From contig NC_081333.1 of assembly GCF_022539665.2 (NCBI RefSeq), positions 8,492,971 through 8,556,970 on the forward strand: a DNA stretch of 64,000 nucleotides, given 5' to 3'. Below are positions 20,742-35,396 of the stretch, piece by piece. The notes beneath the pieces are model-generated. The model made no database searches. It saw only the letters and a list, made by a program, of their open reading frames with translations, and was not told the DNA's origin. Position 1 is the first letter of the stretch. Each line of letters starts with the position of its first letter. Source of the stretch: Daphnia carinata. Taxonomy: Eukaryota; Arthropoda; Branchiopoda; Diplostraca; Daphniidae. A program made the translations under genes and the position numbers.

Positions 20742-23700
20742 CTGCACATTGTAAAATTTGCACAAGACAATTGAAACACTTGTTTTCGATGTTCGTGTTT
20801 GCATCTTTTCATTTTTCTTACATAGCTCTGCGGCTGGGCGGCACTGTCTTTGACTTCACGCTGTCCATTATCCTTTTTCAGGTTGCTGGCTTTGGGCTTG
20901 ACCATTTCGGCGACCGTGTCCTCTGATTCGGAATTGGCACAGCCAGGGATGATTCGGTTCTGTTTGGTAGCAGCCTGAGCGTAGTCTGTTAACTTGCCGT
21001 TGATCCAGAGTTCTGTTGGGAAGACAAACGCGACAGGTTACGATGTGAAACCAAAAGAAATAAAACGAAAGAGTCTATAAAAACGAAAAACGAATTGCAA
21101 TAAAGACCTTTTATGCAACCGCGGAAGCTAGTGGTGTTTCTGAGTTGCCACTGTCGTGCGGCTTTCTCAGCCGCTTCATTGGGCAGGCCTCCAATAAATA
21201 GTGGTGTGCTCAAGCGCAGGTACTCGTGCTCTCCCTCATTGATCATGGAACGAGCGTTCCCTTGATCAACTCGCAAGGTAAAGTTCTTCTTCTGCGACAG
21301 CAACTCCACGGTGTGGTATCGACCATCGGACACTGTCTCGTAGCTAAAACAACATCGAAAGATAAAGTAAACATTTAAAAGCCTGGTCATGCGGCTATAA
21401 AGTGAATAACAAACCTGAACATGTTGGAAACTGGGTAGTTTCCGACATCGTAGCTGACGCGAACGCGGCCTCGGAAGAGTTCGACGGCGATGTGCTGCGA
21501 TTCTCCATTGTAGACAAGAATGCCGTTTTCTTCTTCGGTCGAGAAGATCATGGTAATGTTGGCTTCTGGTTTGGTCTTCAGCGATGGCATCTCAATGTAA
21601 GAACCATTTTGGGCGAAGCTAACGCTAGTCAAAAATTCGCAACGCTTTCCTGGATGGACATCGTCATATAAAAACGCGATAGAACCAACATTTTTCAACT
21701 GATTTCAAAATGGACTTACCGGTGTAACCCGAGGCGCACTTGCAAATGTAATCCGTCAATCCTTGAGGTTGAAAGCAAATGCCATTTTGGCAATCGTGCT
21801 GTTGACAAGGTGAAGTCTGTGGGTATAACAGACTCACCATGGGGGAGGCCTCGCAAAACTTGCCAGAAAATTCAGGCGGACATTTGCAAGTGTATTCGTT
21901 AATACCGTCAATACACGTGCCACCGTTCTATAAAAAAGTTGGAACAATTCGAAATTCGATTCACTAGAGATCCCTATATAGAAACTAGTAATACCTGGCA
22001 CATGTGGTTGACACAGTCGTCGTTATTAATTGTACAATTTTCACCGCTGAAACCAAGGGCGCATTGGCAAGTGTAGTGATCACCGCGGTCCAAGCAAATG
22101 GCACCATTTTTGCAAGGATTGAACTCTTTGGTGCAGAACTGGATCTTCTTTTCGCAGTACGTTCCTAAAAGAAAAATAGAGCTGTATTGCAGGACGAAAC
22201 TAACCAATACTACAATAGATAATTCAAATCATTACCTGTGTATCCACTCTGGCAATCACAACGGTAGGATTCGACTTGATCGACGCAGGTGGCATTGTTG
22301 ACGCACTTGTGATCCAGGCAGTCGTTGATGTTTGTTTCGCAACGATCTCCCTCGTAACCAGCAGAGCAGTGACAACTGAGTAATAAAACGCGCAAGTTTA
22401 AAAGGCGAATTTAACGCATGACAAATCGAGTGGCAATACCTGAAACGACCTTCTTCTAAAACTTTGCAAATGGCAGAATTGCGACAAGGGTTTCCATAAC
22501 AGGCGTCTATGGCAGACTCGCAAAGTTTTCCGTGATACCCAGGAGCGCACAGGCATTCATAATCCCTCTCGCCCGTCGGCCGGCAAGTGGCGCCGTTTTT
22601 GCAGGGGAAGGTATAGCACGTGTCGCACTTGGCCAGCACTTCATTGGAAATTTTGCCTAAGGAATAACAATCAAGAGAAAGCCGAAACATCTCAATTTGA
22701 GGTGGATAAGAAAATGGTTCAATTTAACGTTGTTTACCTTTGCACTGGAAGTGATCAGCGGGGGAAGTTAGAAGGAGCTTGTCTCTCAACAACGTCGGCT
22801 CGGCGCAGCGAGCGATGCCCGGCTCAACATAGTCTCGTTTGACCCACTCGGCCAGCCAGCGAAGATTGCAATCGCAGTAGAATGGATTGGAGCCAAGAGC
22901 CCTGTACCGTTCAAACACGATCATTAAAAACGTGCGTCGGAACGAGTCGGGAAAACAGAGAAACTCGGGAAAGAAAAAAAGAATTTTTAAATTACAAGTG
23001 GGTGATGGATTGTAGATCGGTGAAAGCGCCTTCAGGTATCATGGATACATCGTTCCCGTGCAACGACCTGAGATTGAATAGTAATAATAAAAAGAAGAAT
23101 AAAAATGGCAATCAACACGTTAGAGACAACGGTCACGTTCTGTTGGCACGTACATATTATAACTCGATTTGAATCAAGCCAAATGCTAGAAAAACAAACA
23201 ACACACGAAAAAAAGAAATGACGTACAGAATGCGGAGAGAGAGCAGTCCAGAGAAGGCGTTTCGCTGCACGCACTGCAGTTTGTTGTAGCTGACGATCCT
23301 GTAATCAACAAAAGCAAATAGGAAAACCGTCAGGGCTTGACCGAGTTTGTTTTTTTTTGGCACATGCCGCAAAAGGGAGGCAACTTACAAGCTGGAAAGT
23401 TTCGTCAAATTGACGAAGGTGTTGTTGGATAGAACGGAGACCATGTTATTACTGAGGTCGAGCCGGGTGAGGGCGCGCAGGTGGCTGAGCCGATCCGACT
23501 GGATGGACTGGATTTCGTTCACATCCAGGTAGAGCTCCGTAGTTTCCGGCGGTATGTTCTTAGGAATTTCGCGCAGCTTAGCCCGACTGCAGCGAACTAT
23601 GGTGCCGGTGCACGTGCATTTCGGCGGGCAGTAATCCTCTCCCAAACATCCTTGGTCATCCAGCTCGGTGCAGCGGAATTCAAACGACGGCATGTCTTGA

Positions 23701-26700
23701 AGTGGAATGTCCTTGACGCGGGCCGGGCTGGCGCAGCGGGGCGCGCCCGTACTTAGCTCTTGCTCTTTTTTGCGCAACCAGTCGCCGAACCAGGCCATGT
23801 GGCAATTGCAGTGCAGCGGGTTACTCAAAATATTCCTATCAGTGCAATCATTCAAACGTTACTACAGGCAATCAAACGACGGTATCATCAAAGCGATCAA
23901 AGGATAACCAGACACAAACAAAAAAAAAAACCGACCGATAGGATAACATATACTTACAAAGAAGTGAGAGATCTCAAGTAATCAAACGACCCCGGGGTGA
24001 CGCACGTAATCTTATTTTGGAACAGTGACCTACAACACAAAATTGCTGTTAATCGACACGTTTTTTCTTTTCCGAGTGAAGGTGCTGCTATAAAAAAACG
24101 AACGACATACAAAGTCCGCAAGCTGACCAGTCCGGTGAACATTTTGTTGTGGATTTCCTGGATGGCATTCTCGGCCAAGTTTCTGTTCATAAAATAAATT
24201 TTAAAAATCAGAATGAGAATGAAAAATATTCAAACGGGAAACAAGAGACAATTAAGACAGTAGAGAAAGAAAACGGAATGAGGACAACGCGGGGTCACGA
24301 AGTGCTCGGCACTCATCTTATGAAATCCAGAAAATAAAAAGGAATAAAAATAATGGCTGTGTCCAGTCATATAAACCAGGATTATTGCAGCGCAAACCCA
24401 TTTTGATGTCACGACTAGGACTCATCTCGTGCGGGGCAAAGCCGCTGTCATGCGTTAATCACGCGTCTCGAATTGCCCGGCAGTTATGAACAACAACAGC
24501 TTGACGGTCAGAGAGCGAAACAATAACATCAACAGCGCAAAGAAAAAGAAGGCGCAGTCTCTCGTTGGGAATAGTGAAAGAAGGGCTTTCAAAACGATCT
24601 TTTTTAATCCGCTCAACAACTGCGTTGCATCTCATACGGCCGTAATGGCTACGCTGTTCTCTTTCTCTTTTATACTTGACGCTACAACTTAAAACCTACA
24701 ACTTACAAGTCAACGAGCGTGCTGGCTCCCTCGAAGGCTCCGTTCTCGATGGAAGAGATTTGATTTCGCCTCAAATCGACTTTAAGAAGATTGGGCAGGT
24801 CTCGGAACATGCCATCCGCTTTAATCCGGACGATCTCATTGTCGTTCAAAATCCTGTCAAAGCATTAAACAAAAAATACGGAAATGTGACACAAAGCCGA
24901 CAATGATTCCAAGGTTCAAATTTTTTTTTTTACAGTTCGGTGGTGTAGAGAGGAAGTTCACGTGGGATCTCCTTCAATCCTTTGTTGGAGCAATCGACAA
25001 TAGTTCCCTTGCAAGAACACTCAGCCGGACAGGACGGATCATCTTCACAAGGGCTGATTTCCAACAGATTGCGTTCCAGGTCACGATCTGTCAGTCACAG
25101 TTACGACCAGATATTTAAGCATTTAATGAAGCCACACAAATTGAGTGAGACGATAAGGAGTTTCCAGTTTACCACTGCAGCGTGATTTCTCGTCACGCAA
25201 GACGGCGATGCGGCGTCTCTGCAATCGACGGGGAGATTCGCAACGGACGCCCGAGGTTTCGACTGGTTTGCGGTGCAAATAATCAGCCAACCACGTGAGG
25301 TAGCAATCGCACAAGAAAGGGTTCCTTCCAAGATGCCTGTAGAAAGTTAATTGAAGTTAACATCATCGAGCTTTTAACATAGAAAAAATGAACATTTCTC
25401 TTACAGTGTTTGAATGTTGCGAAGACTGTCGAACGTTCCATTGAGCAGGGTCGGGATGTTGTTGTCGTAGAGAGACCTGGATCGAAGCGAAAAAAAGAAA
25501 GAAACCACAATAGGTCAATATCCGACAGTATAAGGATTCGGAAACTAATTGCATATAGATAACGTAATGGGCGTGGACGGTGTGCCTTGTTAGGTCGTCG
25601 GGCAAAGCTTTGCGCTTAAAAAAAAAAAAAAAAACAATAATTTTGCGGGCAGATAAAATACGAGGAATTGAGAAAAAAAAAAGAAGGGAATTTGCTGTCT
25701 CTCGAGAGCTACGCAATTGGATATCGACATTGAAAGAGGACGAAGTTAGACGGGCCGGCCCTGGCCCGAAAGAAGCTTGGCTCTTGCCGAGAAGTAGGCG
25801 GTGGCACAGGTCTTATGTAAATGTAGGCTTTTAGTCCCGCAACGCTAATTAAATCAAACTTTTTGAGGAAGCGCACAAGCTCCTCTGATGCCGCCGAGTG
25901 TTATCTTCTCTTATTTTCTTTTGAGCGGGGAGGGGGGGTTGGCCACTTGGCGTGACTGGACTCCATCCACTTGACGATGAATGCTGTTCCGTGTCGGGAT
26001 CGAACTACCTCATAAAGGGATATTCATCTACGATTCGTATCTATCGGCTCCATCATGGAACGGGACTCGGGAAGAGGGGAAAAAATGCATATAATAATAC
26101 GAGCCATTTTGAAAAAAGCCTTCGAGTTTCAATACTCGAGGCTTCTAAGTGTTCTCAGGGTCATCCCAATCCATCCAACCCGTCCATCTAATCACCACGC
26201 CTCTTGATACCTTTTCCCTCTGACTTGGCTAGCGAGAATTTTGATAACCAGAGGGTAAACGTAAAGTAAAAACGAAAATAAAAATAGTCGTGTACACACA
26301 CACACACAAAAAAAAAGGTTACGCAAGACGACAGGGGGGGGGGGGAGGCAAACAAGACGGGGTTGAAGCGTTTCCCCATGTAAACAGGTCACGAAATGCT
26401 TGAATCTTCCAAGCCAATCTACGTTTTTCTGCTCTTCAATTTGAGGTGAGTCCACTAGAACGAGAGCGGCGGACGAAAGGCATGAGCCTGAGCCTCTCCT
26501 GATGGTCCCAGTAAAGATCTGAGACTCTCTAGATGAAAGGCCTCAACGTTAAAAAAACATGTTGTTGAAACACAATGACGACCGGGCATTCTGTTTTGAA
26601 CTGCGTGAGCGTATAGTTTAAGAAAAAGGAGGGGGGGGGGGTGGAGAAAAAGAGAGATGAAACAGAAATATATCAAGCTGCTACACGATGGTGGACAAAC

Positions 26701-28552
26701 ACACAACCCCCTCTAAGATTGTCTTTTGTCCCCATTTTCCTCTCGAATTTCCTTGTGACTCGGCGCTCTTCTCCCCCCCCCCCCCCCAAACTCTTGAAGA
26801 CTCATCAGCACCCAATGAGACAGCTAAGGATTTATAGCACGCACTCGTTTCCGGAACGCTTCTAGCGACCCCATCTTTCATGCTTCCCTTTTTTTTTTCT
26901 TGTGTGTGTGTATAAAAGACGAGTTACTACCACTACTATACTACTACTACCCCCACTAGCTATTATCCACTCCTACGCGCTATAGGAAGGCATGAATCAA
27001 TCGACGAAAAAAAAAAAATAAATAAAAAAAATACAAAAATCTTCCGGTTCCAGCTGAAGGACACCACCCTTTTCTCTTCCCTATCTATAAACTATTCTTC
27101 TCAAGTTCTGTCTTTTTTACTCTCTTTTGCAAAGAAAGAAAGAGATGTATTTATACCGCGCTGTGCTGGCTTGATGCCCGCAACTTAACCTGATCGGAGC
27201 TGGGATTTTGGTGATGAGTAAAAGCAAGACAAGAGACAAGGGGTTGATCATTAGCGAGAAGCTTGAGGGGGTTCAGAGACTAGACCAAGTAAAACATCGG
27301 AAAGTCAACAGAATAGCTGGGCTCCGTAATTTGACGAGAGCATTTGCTGGGCTCCACCTTCAACTCATTTGCTTTTGGCTTCGCACGGCGGGCAAGTGAA
27401 GAAAAATATATATAAAAAAAATACGGTCTGCGAAAGATAAAAGGAACTTTCTTGATGAGTCCGGCGAAATGATGGGAACGTTTGATGGGAAAAGCCGGGC
27501 ATTTGTTTTTAGACGGGAACGTAAGACACTGATGAACAAGACGATAGTCTAGGATTAGTTTATGTCTTACAGTAGATTGAGGTTGTGAAGATCTTTGAAG
27601 GAATCTCGTCGGACGCAGGAAATACGGTTGGCATTGAGTAGAAGAAGTTGCAACGACGTCAGACCGTGAAACATGCCAGCCGGAAGCTCGGTGATCCGGT
27701 TGCCGTATAAAATCCTATTCAAATGAAGAAACACACCGCCATGAAAATGTTACGTAAACTCGGTCCGTTCGTTTTCTATAGACCCGCTCGAATGGAATGA
27801 AATGCGGATGGCATCAAAGAAAAAGGAATCGAGCAAAAAGAGGGAAACAGATGAGAAACCCCATAAACTTACAGTGACGTTAGAGATTTCAGTCCGTGAA
27901 AGGCGTCGCCAGCGATGGAGCTGATCTGGTTGTTGCTCAAATCGCTACAATGTGTCCATTCAAAGTACATGCATTCCAACATAAAAGAAAAAATTCAAAT
28001 ACGATAAGCGAATGCTTAAACAAGCCGACAAATGCAGGGACAATTGATGGACTTACATTCGCTTGAGTTTTTTATAAGCGGCGAAAGCTTTGGCCGGAAT
28101 TTCGGTTATCTGGTTCTGTTCCAAACGCCTAACAATTCGTGAGGGAAAAAAAGGGCAAAATCATTTCACAATTCATTCAACAACAATTAGCAGTTAAAAC
28201 AAAAATGCAATAGTTGATGATAACTATAAACGACGATGACGACAGTTCATTTAGTGGTTATTTTTTTTTTTCCCCCTCTTCTCCTCGTTCGTTCAAGGTT
28301 TTATTAAAAGAATGTCTCGACGGCAGGTGTGCACCAATTAATTGTCCTTGCCCGAACAGTCTCCTTGAACTTTCGGAGATTGTTCTATACGAATCGGTCC
28401 CATCTCTTTGTGGGAATTCAGATAGAAAATCTTAGCTGCTTACGAACAAAAGTTTGACGCCCTCCCAGCGAAAACCCATTTCTCTCAATGCATTTTCGTT
28501 CGGTTCATACCGTCGCTCCCATGGCCGTTCAAATCGATCGACTACAATCGAA

Positions 28553-28587
<35 letters not shown>

Positions 28588-31500
28588 CGTCCTTTCCAAT
28601 GTAGAGGCATTATCGATATGGCCGTCATTTTTAACAATCACCGTCGTCAACGTTTCATCATCATGTCATATCGTTTACGTGCGTCAATCTATTCTAGTTG
28701 GGAAATGCACGTAAGCATAAAAAAAGGGAAGTTATACTCACAGTTCGGTAGCGCTGTCCGGCAAATAGGGCGGGATTCGGCTGAGAGATTTATCTCGACA
28801 ATCCACCACGCCATCGGCGCAGCGGCACATCAGCGGGCAGCCGGGCTGGGCCGAACATTCCTCCGATGGCTTTTCAGCAGCTCCTAAGAAAAAAAAAAGA
28901 AAATTCGACAGGAAAAAGAATGGCAACCGATTAAAAACAAGCCGAAACAGAAAAAAAATACACAAAAGATTCGAGAGGCGAAGCGACGACGAATTAAAAA
29001 GACAAGGCAAATCAATTGTTAGACGCTTGGAAAAAAAAACATACACAAATGAATTCTTTTGAAAATAAACGCCGGATTCCTGCGTTAAGCAGAGATTACG
29101 CAATCTCATCGCTAATGATTTATTCAAACAACTAATGATCGGTCCCGTAAATCATTCTCATTAAAGACGGTGCCACAGACGTTTTCGACAATAAGAAAAA
29201 AGATGCTCCATCACGGTTAAAACGTAAAAAAGGAGGAGGACCCTCTATTTCTTTTTTTAAAGAGCGTGCATTTCGTGGATTTGCATCAGCGAGTGGTTAT
29301 AAAGAATTTTCCAAACGACTGTTGTTGTTGGGTTCGCTGGAAAGGGAAAATGGCGTGGCCCTTCAGACGGTGCGCATTCACTTTTGGCAAACAATAAACA
29401 ACACTTAATTCCAGCGGAACGGATGATTGAATCGCAAAATGCATACAACCAACAAAAAAAAAAAAATGGTGCGCGCCCCACCGTAAAGTTGAACGGTAAC
29501 AAAAGGACGTCAATTTCTTTGGCGAAGAAAAATAAATAAAAATATGGCCAAAAACGATGGTGCATCGACGGCGCAAAAGAAGCTGGGTGCCGCCCTTTTC
29601 CTAAATCAAATATCTTTCACGTTGTCGGAGAGCGTCTGTCGTGCAGATCTGCTGTTGTAATATTTTCTTACATTACTATTTTTTTTTTTTTCTCATCGCA
29701 TCATTATGCAGCACGAACGGGGAGAAATCAAACAAGCAAGAAGAAAAAAAAAAAAAAAAAAAAAAGGAAGAGGAAAGCAACTGTGAGTGGCTGCTAGTAG
29801 GGAACTGAGGAGCGCTGCCATATCAACAACAATAACAGCAAGGAAAGAGTACTGCATTTTCTGCTGGAAAGTAATGTCGGTAATAGCCAGGCAGGGTGAG
29901 AGAAGACGGGAAAAAAAAAAAAAAATTAGACTTTCTAATCGGCCACTATCTAAACATTTTTATACGAGCTTTGTGTGTATCTATGTATATATGCAATATA
30001 TATAAAGTGTTCAACCATCCGAAGGAATAAAGAGATTTTTTAATATTTTTTCTGACAGTCCCGAGTCCTCTCAATAAAAACCCCTTTGCATCGTACGGTA
30101 TCTTTTTTATTGTGCCTCTTTTTTTTTTTTTTTTAACGTTTTATTTGATCCTTTTTATTTTGTGATTACTAATAAAGCAGAATCGAAATAATAGCTTCAA
30201 GGGGGAAGGACAGAGATCATTAAAGAAAACTAAGTAAAATGTTTCTTTCTAATGGAAGAGGAAATAAAAGTAAAAACGAGCCACATGTCTCCATTTCGGG
30301 CGAGATGAGAAAAGAGAATGACATGTTACTTTAAAGTTTTCAAATGCGATTCAAAATGGGCCATAACTCGAATGAGAGAAAGCCATCATCATTCAGATGT
30401 TGAACGCGAAAAAGAAAGATTCAAACGAGATTTAAGAGGTGCGCATATGGAGGCTGCACGACACGGTCATTCTCTCCGTTTTTTTTCACGTTACGTTAAT
30501 TCGGCTAAGGCCGAACTGAAATCAGACAGGCGGAAACACATCATATAGATGTGTTTTTCGTTTTTGCTCTCCTAGTCTATTTCAGCTGCGTTTCTGTCCT
30601 TCATTCATCCTTTTGAATCGCCAACAAAAGTCCTTTTCAACTTGTAAAATTCATTCCTTTTGAAAAGGTGTCTTTCCAAGAACTAAACGAGGCCTTTAAC
30701 CGGACTAAATCTGCACCTCGTGCTGCCCCGTTTCAGGTGTTTCAACACGTCTTTCATCAATTCTCAATTGAGGCAGTGCTGAAGGGCGTTGGCAACTGGC
30801 CGAAACGTAAAACTTGGTCACTCCCAGATGTTATGGAATTGAATCAGAAAAGAAATAAAAATGTGTTTCTTCATCCATCACGGTACAGAGAATGTACATC
30901 ACTGTAATCGAAACCTAAAATTTCACTTACAGTCCCGCGGAAAGCTGTTCCTGCCCGACGATGGCACAACATCATTGGCCATATAATAGGGAGGAACGCA
31001 CAACAACAACAAAAAAAAAAAAAAAAAAAGGGGGAAGAAGACGGATGGATCCGGAGTATCTTTCGATATTTTTTTTTTTTGTTCTCACCAACACCCAATC
31101 GGTCTCCCATCTCTTTACAAATCTGTGTGAAAAGATCTTACCCTTTTAAAGGCAGTAAAAAAGAAAAGGGAAGAAAAGAAGAGCTACAAAATATTTTTTT
31201 TTTTTTCCTATGAAAAGGCACACAGCTTAGATGAAAAGCAGATAGTGTAGATATGCATCACCGGCTGTGCAATTAGCAGCATTTTCTCATTGACAAGCCA
31301 AGCCGACCATTCTACGCAAACGAGGAGCTAGGTGATAACACCGAAATAGAAAAAAAGAAAGAAAGAGAGGATTCGACTTGCTGCTTTTGAGAGAACTCTT
31401 CTACACCAGGACAAAAGCAAAAGCCGTTTACAAAAGGATTGGGTCTCTAAGCTCTTTTTTTTTTTTTTTTTTTTTCTCGCTCTTTTATGAAACGGCGAAA

Positions 31501-31645
31501 TATGAAACATCGAAATTCTTCTCAGGAGATGGGGAGTGACAGCTGTCAGACCTTTAGTGTCGGTGGTGGGACTGTAAGGGGCGAGTGTAGTACGAAGTCT
31601 TTAGTTACCTGAACAATGTCTATACATAGCTGGAAAGATACCTTC

Positions 31646-31676
<31 letters not shown>

Positions 31677-34270
31677 TTCAAAATGTGTCATCTTTCACCT
31701 TTTTTTTTTGGCAATGATTGTGATTTTGACAAAGAAGAAGGCAAAAAAAAAAAAACTTTTGTTGCTCGACCTTCTTGTTAGTTGAAGACCTCCAAAAGAA
31801 AATCGTACCAAATCATCATGGCGGCAACGACGACGAATTTATGGAGAGATTTTCTTTTTTATGTTCTCCGAAAAAAAAAGATTTGAAGTTATATATATAT
31901 ATATATTTTATACAGTGAAGTTGCTCAGACGTATGAGTGAAACGTCTTTGATTTCGTTTTCTCTCCAACGGCGCTAATCGTTCATCCGCGATGAACTCAG
32001 CGCGACACCGCACGCACGCGCTCCACGCCTCGTGACGCGGCTGAATAGATCATTTCTCATACAGAAAAGATAAACATGGAAAATAGAATTCGAAATGAGT
32101 AGGAAATTTGAAAGGCTTTACACACAGACACACACACACAAAAAAAAACTTGTGCGGACTAGAAATGGTGGGGGGAAAAGAAAAAACCCGCTCATCATTG
32201 GGAATGGTCATGTCAGTAGTGGAGACGTGTCAACAATACTTTCCTGGAACATGATGGCCAAACAAGAATGAAAGACGGAGATGGAAAATGGGAAAAGAAG
32301 AAGATGGAAGAGAGAGAGAGAGAGAGAGAGAGAAAAAAAAAGAGAAGAATACGATGAGGATAAAAAGGAAAACAGTAAAATGAAAAAGAACCAAGAAAGA
32401 GTTTGGCCAAATTGAGAGAAAAAGATACAGTAATATCAAAGGACAGACCTATAGAGCGAGAGAGACGGCCCCATCAAAAGGTATTTTCTGCGTGCGAGAG
32501 ATTGACTGGTCAATGAGTCGCCACCAGCAGGGAGTCCATAAATAAATACTTAGATTTTTTTTTTCCCTTTTTTTTTTTTTTTTTTTTCTAATATTCCATT
32601 TTGATCTATGAAAAGAAAAAGACCCTCTGACTGAATCTGCTCAACTTCTTTTGCTTCTGGCAACACTGTGAAAAATAAAAAGGTCCTTTTTTTTTTTCGA
32701 CGTGTAGTAGTGGAGGAAGGCTACAAAAAAAAAAAAAAAAAGAAAAGAAAAAGAGGACCAGAAAAGACGACCGAATTGACAGGCACCTGTGCATTCTATA
32801 GATTGGCGGTAGATATGTGCATGCGCATACCGGGCATGTCACAACGGGACGACAGGGGCATCGTTTCCTGCATAAATCTCCCTATCGTGTTACACTCTCT
32901 AGAAAGATGATATACGAACCCACAGTTTTCTCTTTCTCTCCTCTTTTTTTTTTAGTTCACTCGAAGGATAAGCAGATAAAACCGATTTCCTTCTTAACGT
33001 CTGTCGTGCTATCAAACAGACCTTGTCAATCGAGCAGCTGTTGTTGTTCGGACGGGGCAGGTTAATTTATGTACGGATTTCGTTAGCAAAAAAATCCAAC
33101 GTTTCCTAACCAGCAAATGCCACAAAGCTCTACGCTAACAAATTGTTTGTTGATTCCCAAACACAGAAGAAGAAGAAAAACAAAACAAAAAACATTTCCA
33201 ATACAACTCCCGAGCCATTAAAAGGAAACAAAAGACGAACGACGGCAACAAAAGAAAGTAAAAATGACTTCTGGGACGGTTTGCGGTGATTTCTATTTTA
33301 AAAAACGATTAAAGTCTGAAGGAGGGGGGGGGGGGGGGAGAAATGAAGGATGCTCGCCATCTTTTATGCCTAACGTGAAACACGCAATCTACATGTAAAT
33401 TTTCAATCGCTTCCTCCAACAATTCACTGCTTTCCCCTTGTACATTATGTTTGGTTTTTTTTTTTTCTTTCTTTCTTTCTCCTTATTATTTATTTGCTGT
33501 TGTTTCTTGTCTTTGTTGCTGTTGTTGATGTCGAAAGAACATATACATAAAGCATACAAGAGGTAAAAAGAAAAAAAAAAGAACCTAGACAAGAGATAAT
33601 TCCTTCCTTATTCTTTTCGGGAACCTTATGGTGTTGGTGATATACGATCCGTGGAAGGAGCTTTCGCGATGGTAAATATAAAGAAAAGGAAAAAAAAAAA
33701 AGGACCCCTAGAAATAACTCGACGACAGAATAATCTAACGCTCGTTGAAGATGAATAACGAAAAACAACCACCTTGGGCTGTGGGGAAATTGAAAAAAAA
33801 AAAAAAAAAAAAAAAAAACACGGCAAAACAAATCATCAGGTGCCATTTAGCCACGGGCTGCGCTAGCGCTGCTGGCAAACAGCGGAGAGAACACAAAGTT
33901 CTGATGACACATATTTTGTTTTTTGTTTTTTTTTTTTCTTTTTACCTGTGCATTTGAATTCAGTGTCAAGAAGCTCCGACACGGCTTTGATGCGGAGGCC
34001 GAAAGGGGCGTGACAGCGGGGCAGGTAGCCGTTGGCGGCCAGCGGTGAGCCGGCACGGGCGTGGCGGCGTAGGAAACGGCCGAGCCATGCTAGATGGCAG
34101 TCGCACAGCCACTTGTTCTCCGAAAGGCGTAAAACGCGAAGCCGACTCAGCGGCTCGAACAGGTCACGTGGCAGCGAAGTCAAGTTGTTATTATTCAACG
34201 TCCTGGAACAAATAAAAATAATTTTTTTTTAAATAAACCAACTTTGTTATCTACATTTGTTTTGATTTTT

Positions 34271-34307
<37 letters not shown>

Positions 34308-35364
34308 CCCCATGTTCTCGGAAGACGGAATATGAAAAAGAAAATCAACTTACAAAATTTCCAATTCCTTCTGAGAGCGGAGAGCTGCTTCGTCGATGCA
34401 CGTCAGCTGGTTGTTATCCAGTTGCCTGTACAAATATCAGAATTAAACATCTCCACCGAGGGGTTGAAGGTTCGGGGCAAAAAAAAAAAAACAAAGAAAA
34501 ACGAGGAATAGACCAAACATGGACACACGCAGCAGTTGCAACCGGTAGAGTCGTTCACTCTGTTGCACATAACGAATTGATATTCGACAGCGACAAGAAG
34601 GAGAGAGAGAGAGAGAGAAATGGGAAGATGAATTGGTCTCTTGAATCCCACGTCTGTCTGTCTCTCTGTTTGTACTGATCGTTTCAAACTTCCCACGAAA
34701 ATACACTTCTCCTTTCCCTCCCCCTCAAAAGCAGCACATTGTATTATTTATACACATCCTCGCTATCTAACGTATTCCATTTCGCTTCCTTCTCCTTCTT
34801 CACACACAATCGTTCAGCAGCTTTTTTTTCACAGACCCCCACCGTGCAATGATATTTTTATTTAGTGAGCACACGAGACCTGTGTGCCTCGTATCGCGCG
34901 CATAGGTGATTTTCATTTTGACAGAAAGGAGAAACGAAAAAACAAACGTTAACTGCACAAGGCAAATAAGGGAGACGAAGAAGAATAGATGAAGAAACCA
35001 AAGAAAGAAAAAATTGACTTACAAATTGCGCAGCGAGTTGAGTCCTCGGAGGGTGCGTTTGCCTACAGCAGTCAACTGGTTGTGGCTCAAATCCCTGCAA
35101 AACACGGAAAAGAGAAAAGAAAATCATCATCAATCAGTCGACAAAATGAAAAGGAAAAAGAAATGAGCAATTCGTTATTGGGTTTCCCGTTTCATCGGGC
35201 CAGCGAATAGAAAACAAACCCCCACATACAATCGAAAAAAGAAAACTAAATAGGAAATGGAATAGCCATTGATTCCGTCGATAAACATGTCTATTCACTG
35301 CGCAGCGATGGACTTTATATGCACATCAGGTTAAAGGGGAGGATAGAGGAGAGAATGGATCATC

Positions 35365-35396
<32 letters not shown>

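Larger units (their letters stand above)
25173..28883 (-). other. sli: Slit LRR domain 2 (Robo-binding domain)
   Basis: LRRNT2 is in 28742-28883 ([19 protein letters not shown]). LRRs follow in 28057-28128 ([15 protein letters not shown]), 27873-27944 ([15 protein letters not shown]), 27571-27714 (a fused exon with two repeats, [10 protein letters not shown] and [11 protein letters not shown]) and 25405-25476 ([14 protein letters not shown]). LRRCT2 is in 25173-25336 ([26 protein letters not shown]). In known Slits this domain makes the main contact with Robo, and the conserved LRR surface pattern is kept here. Confidence 0.92.
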
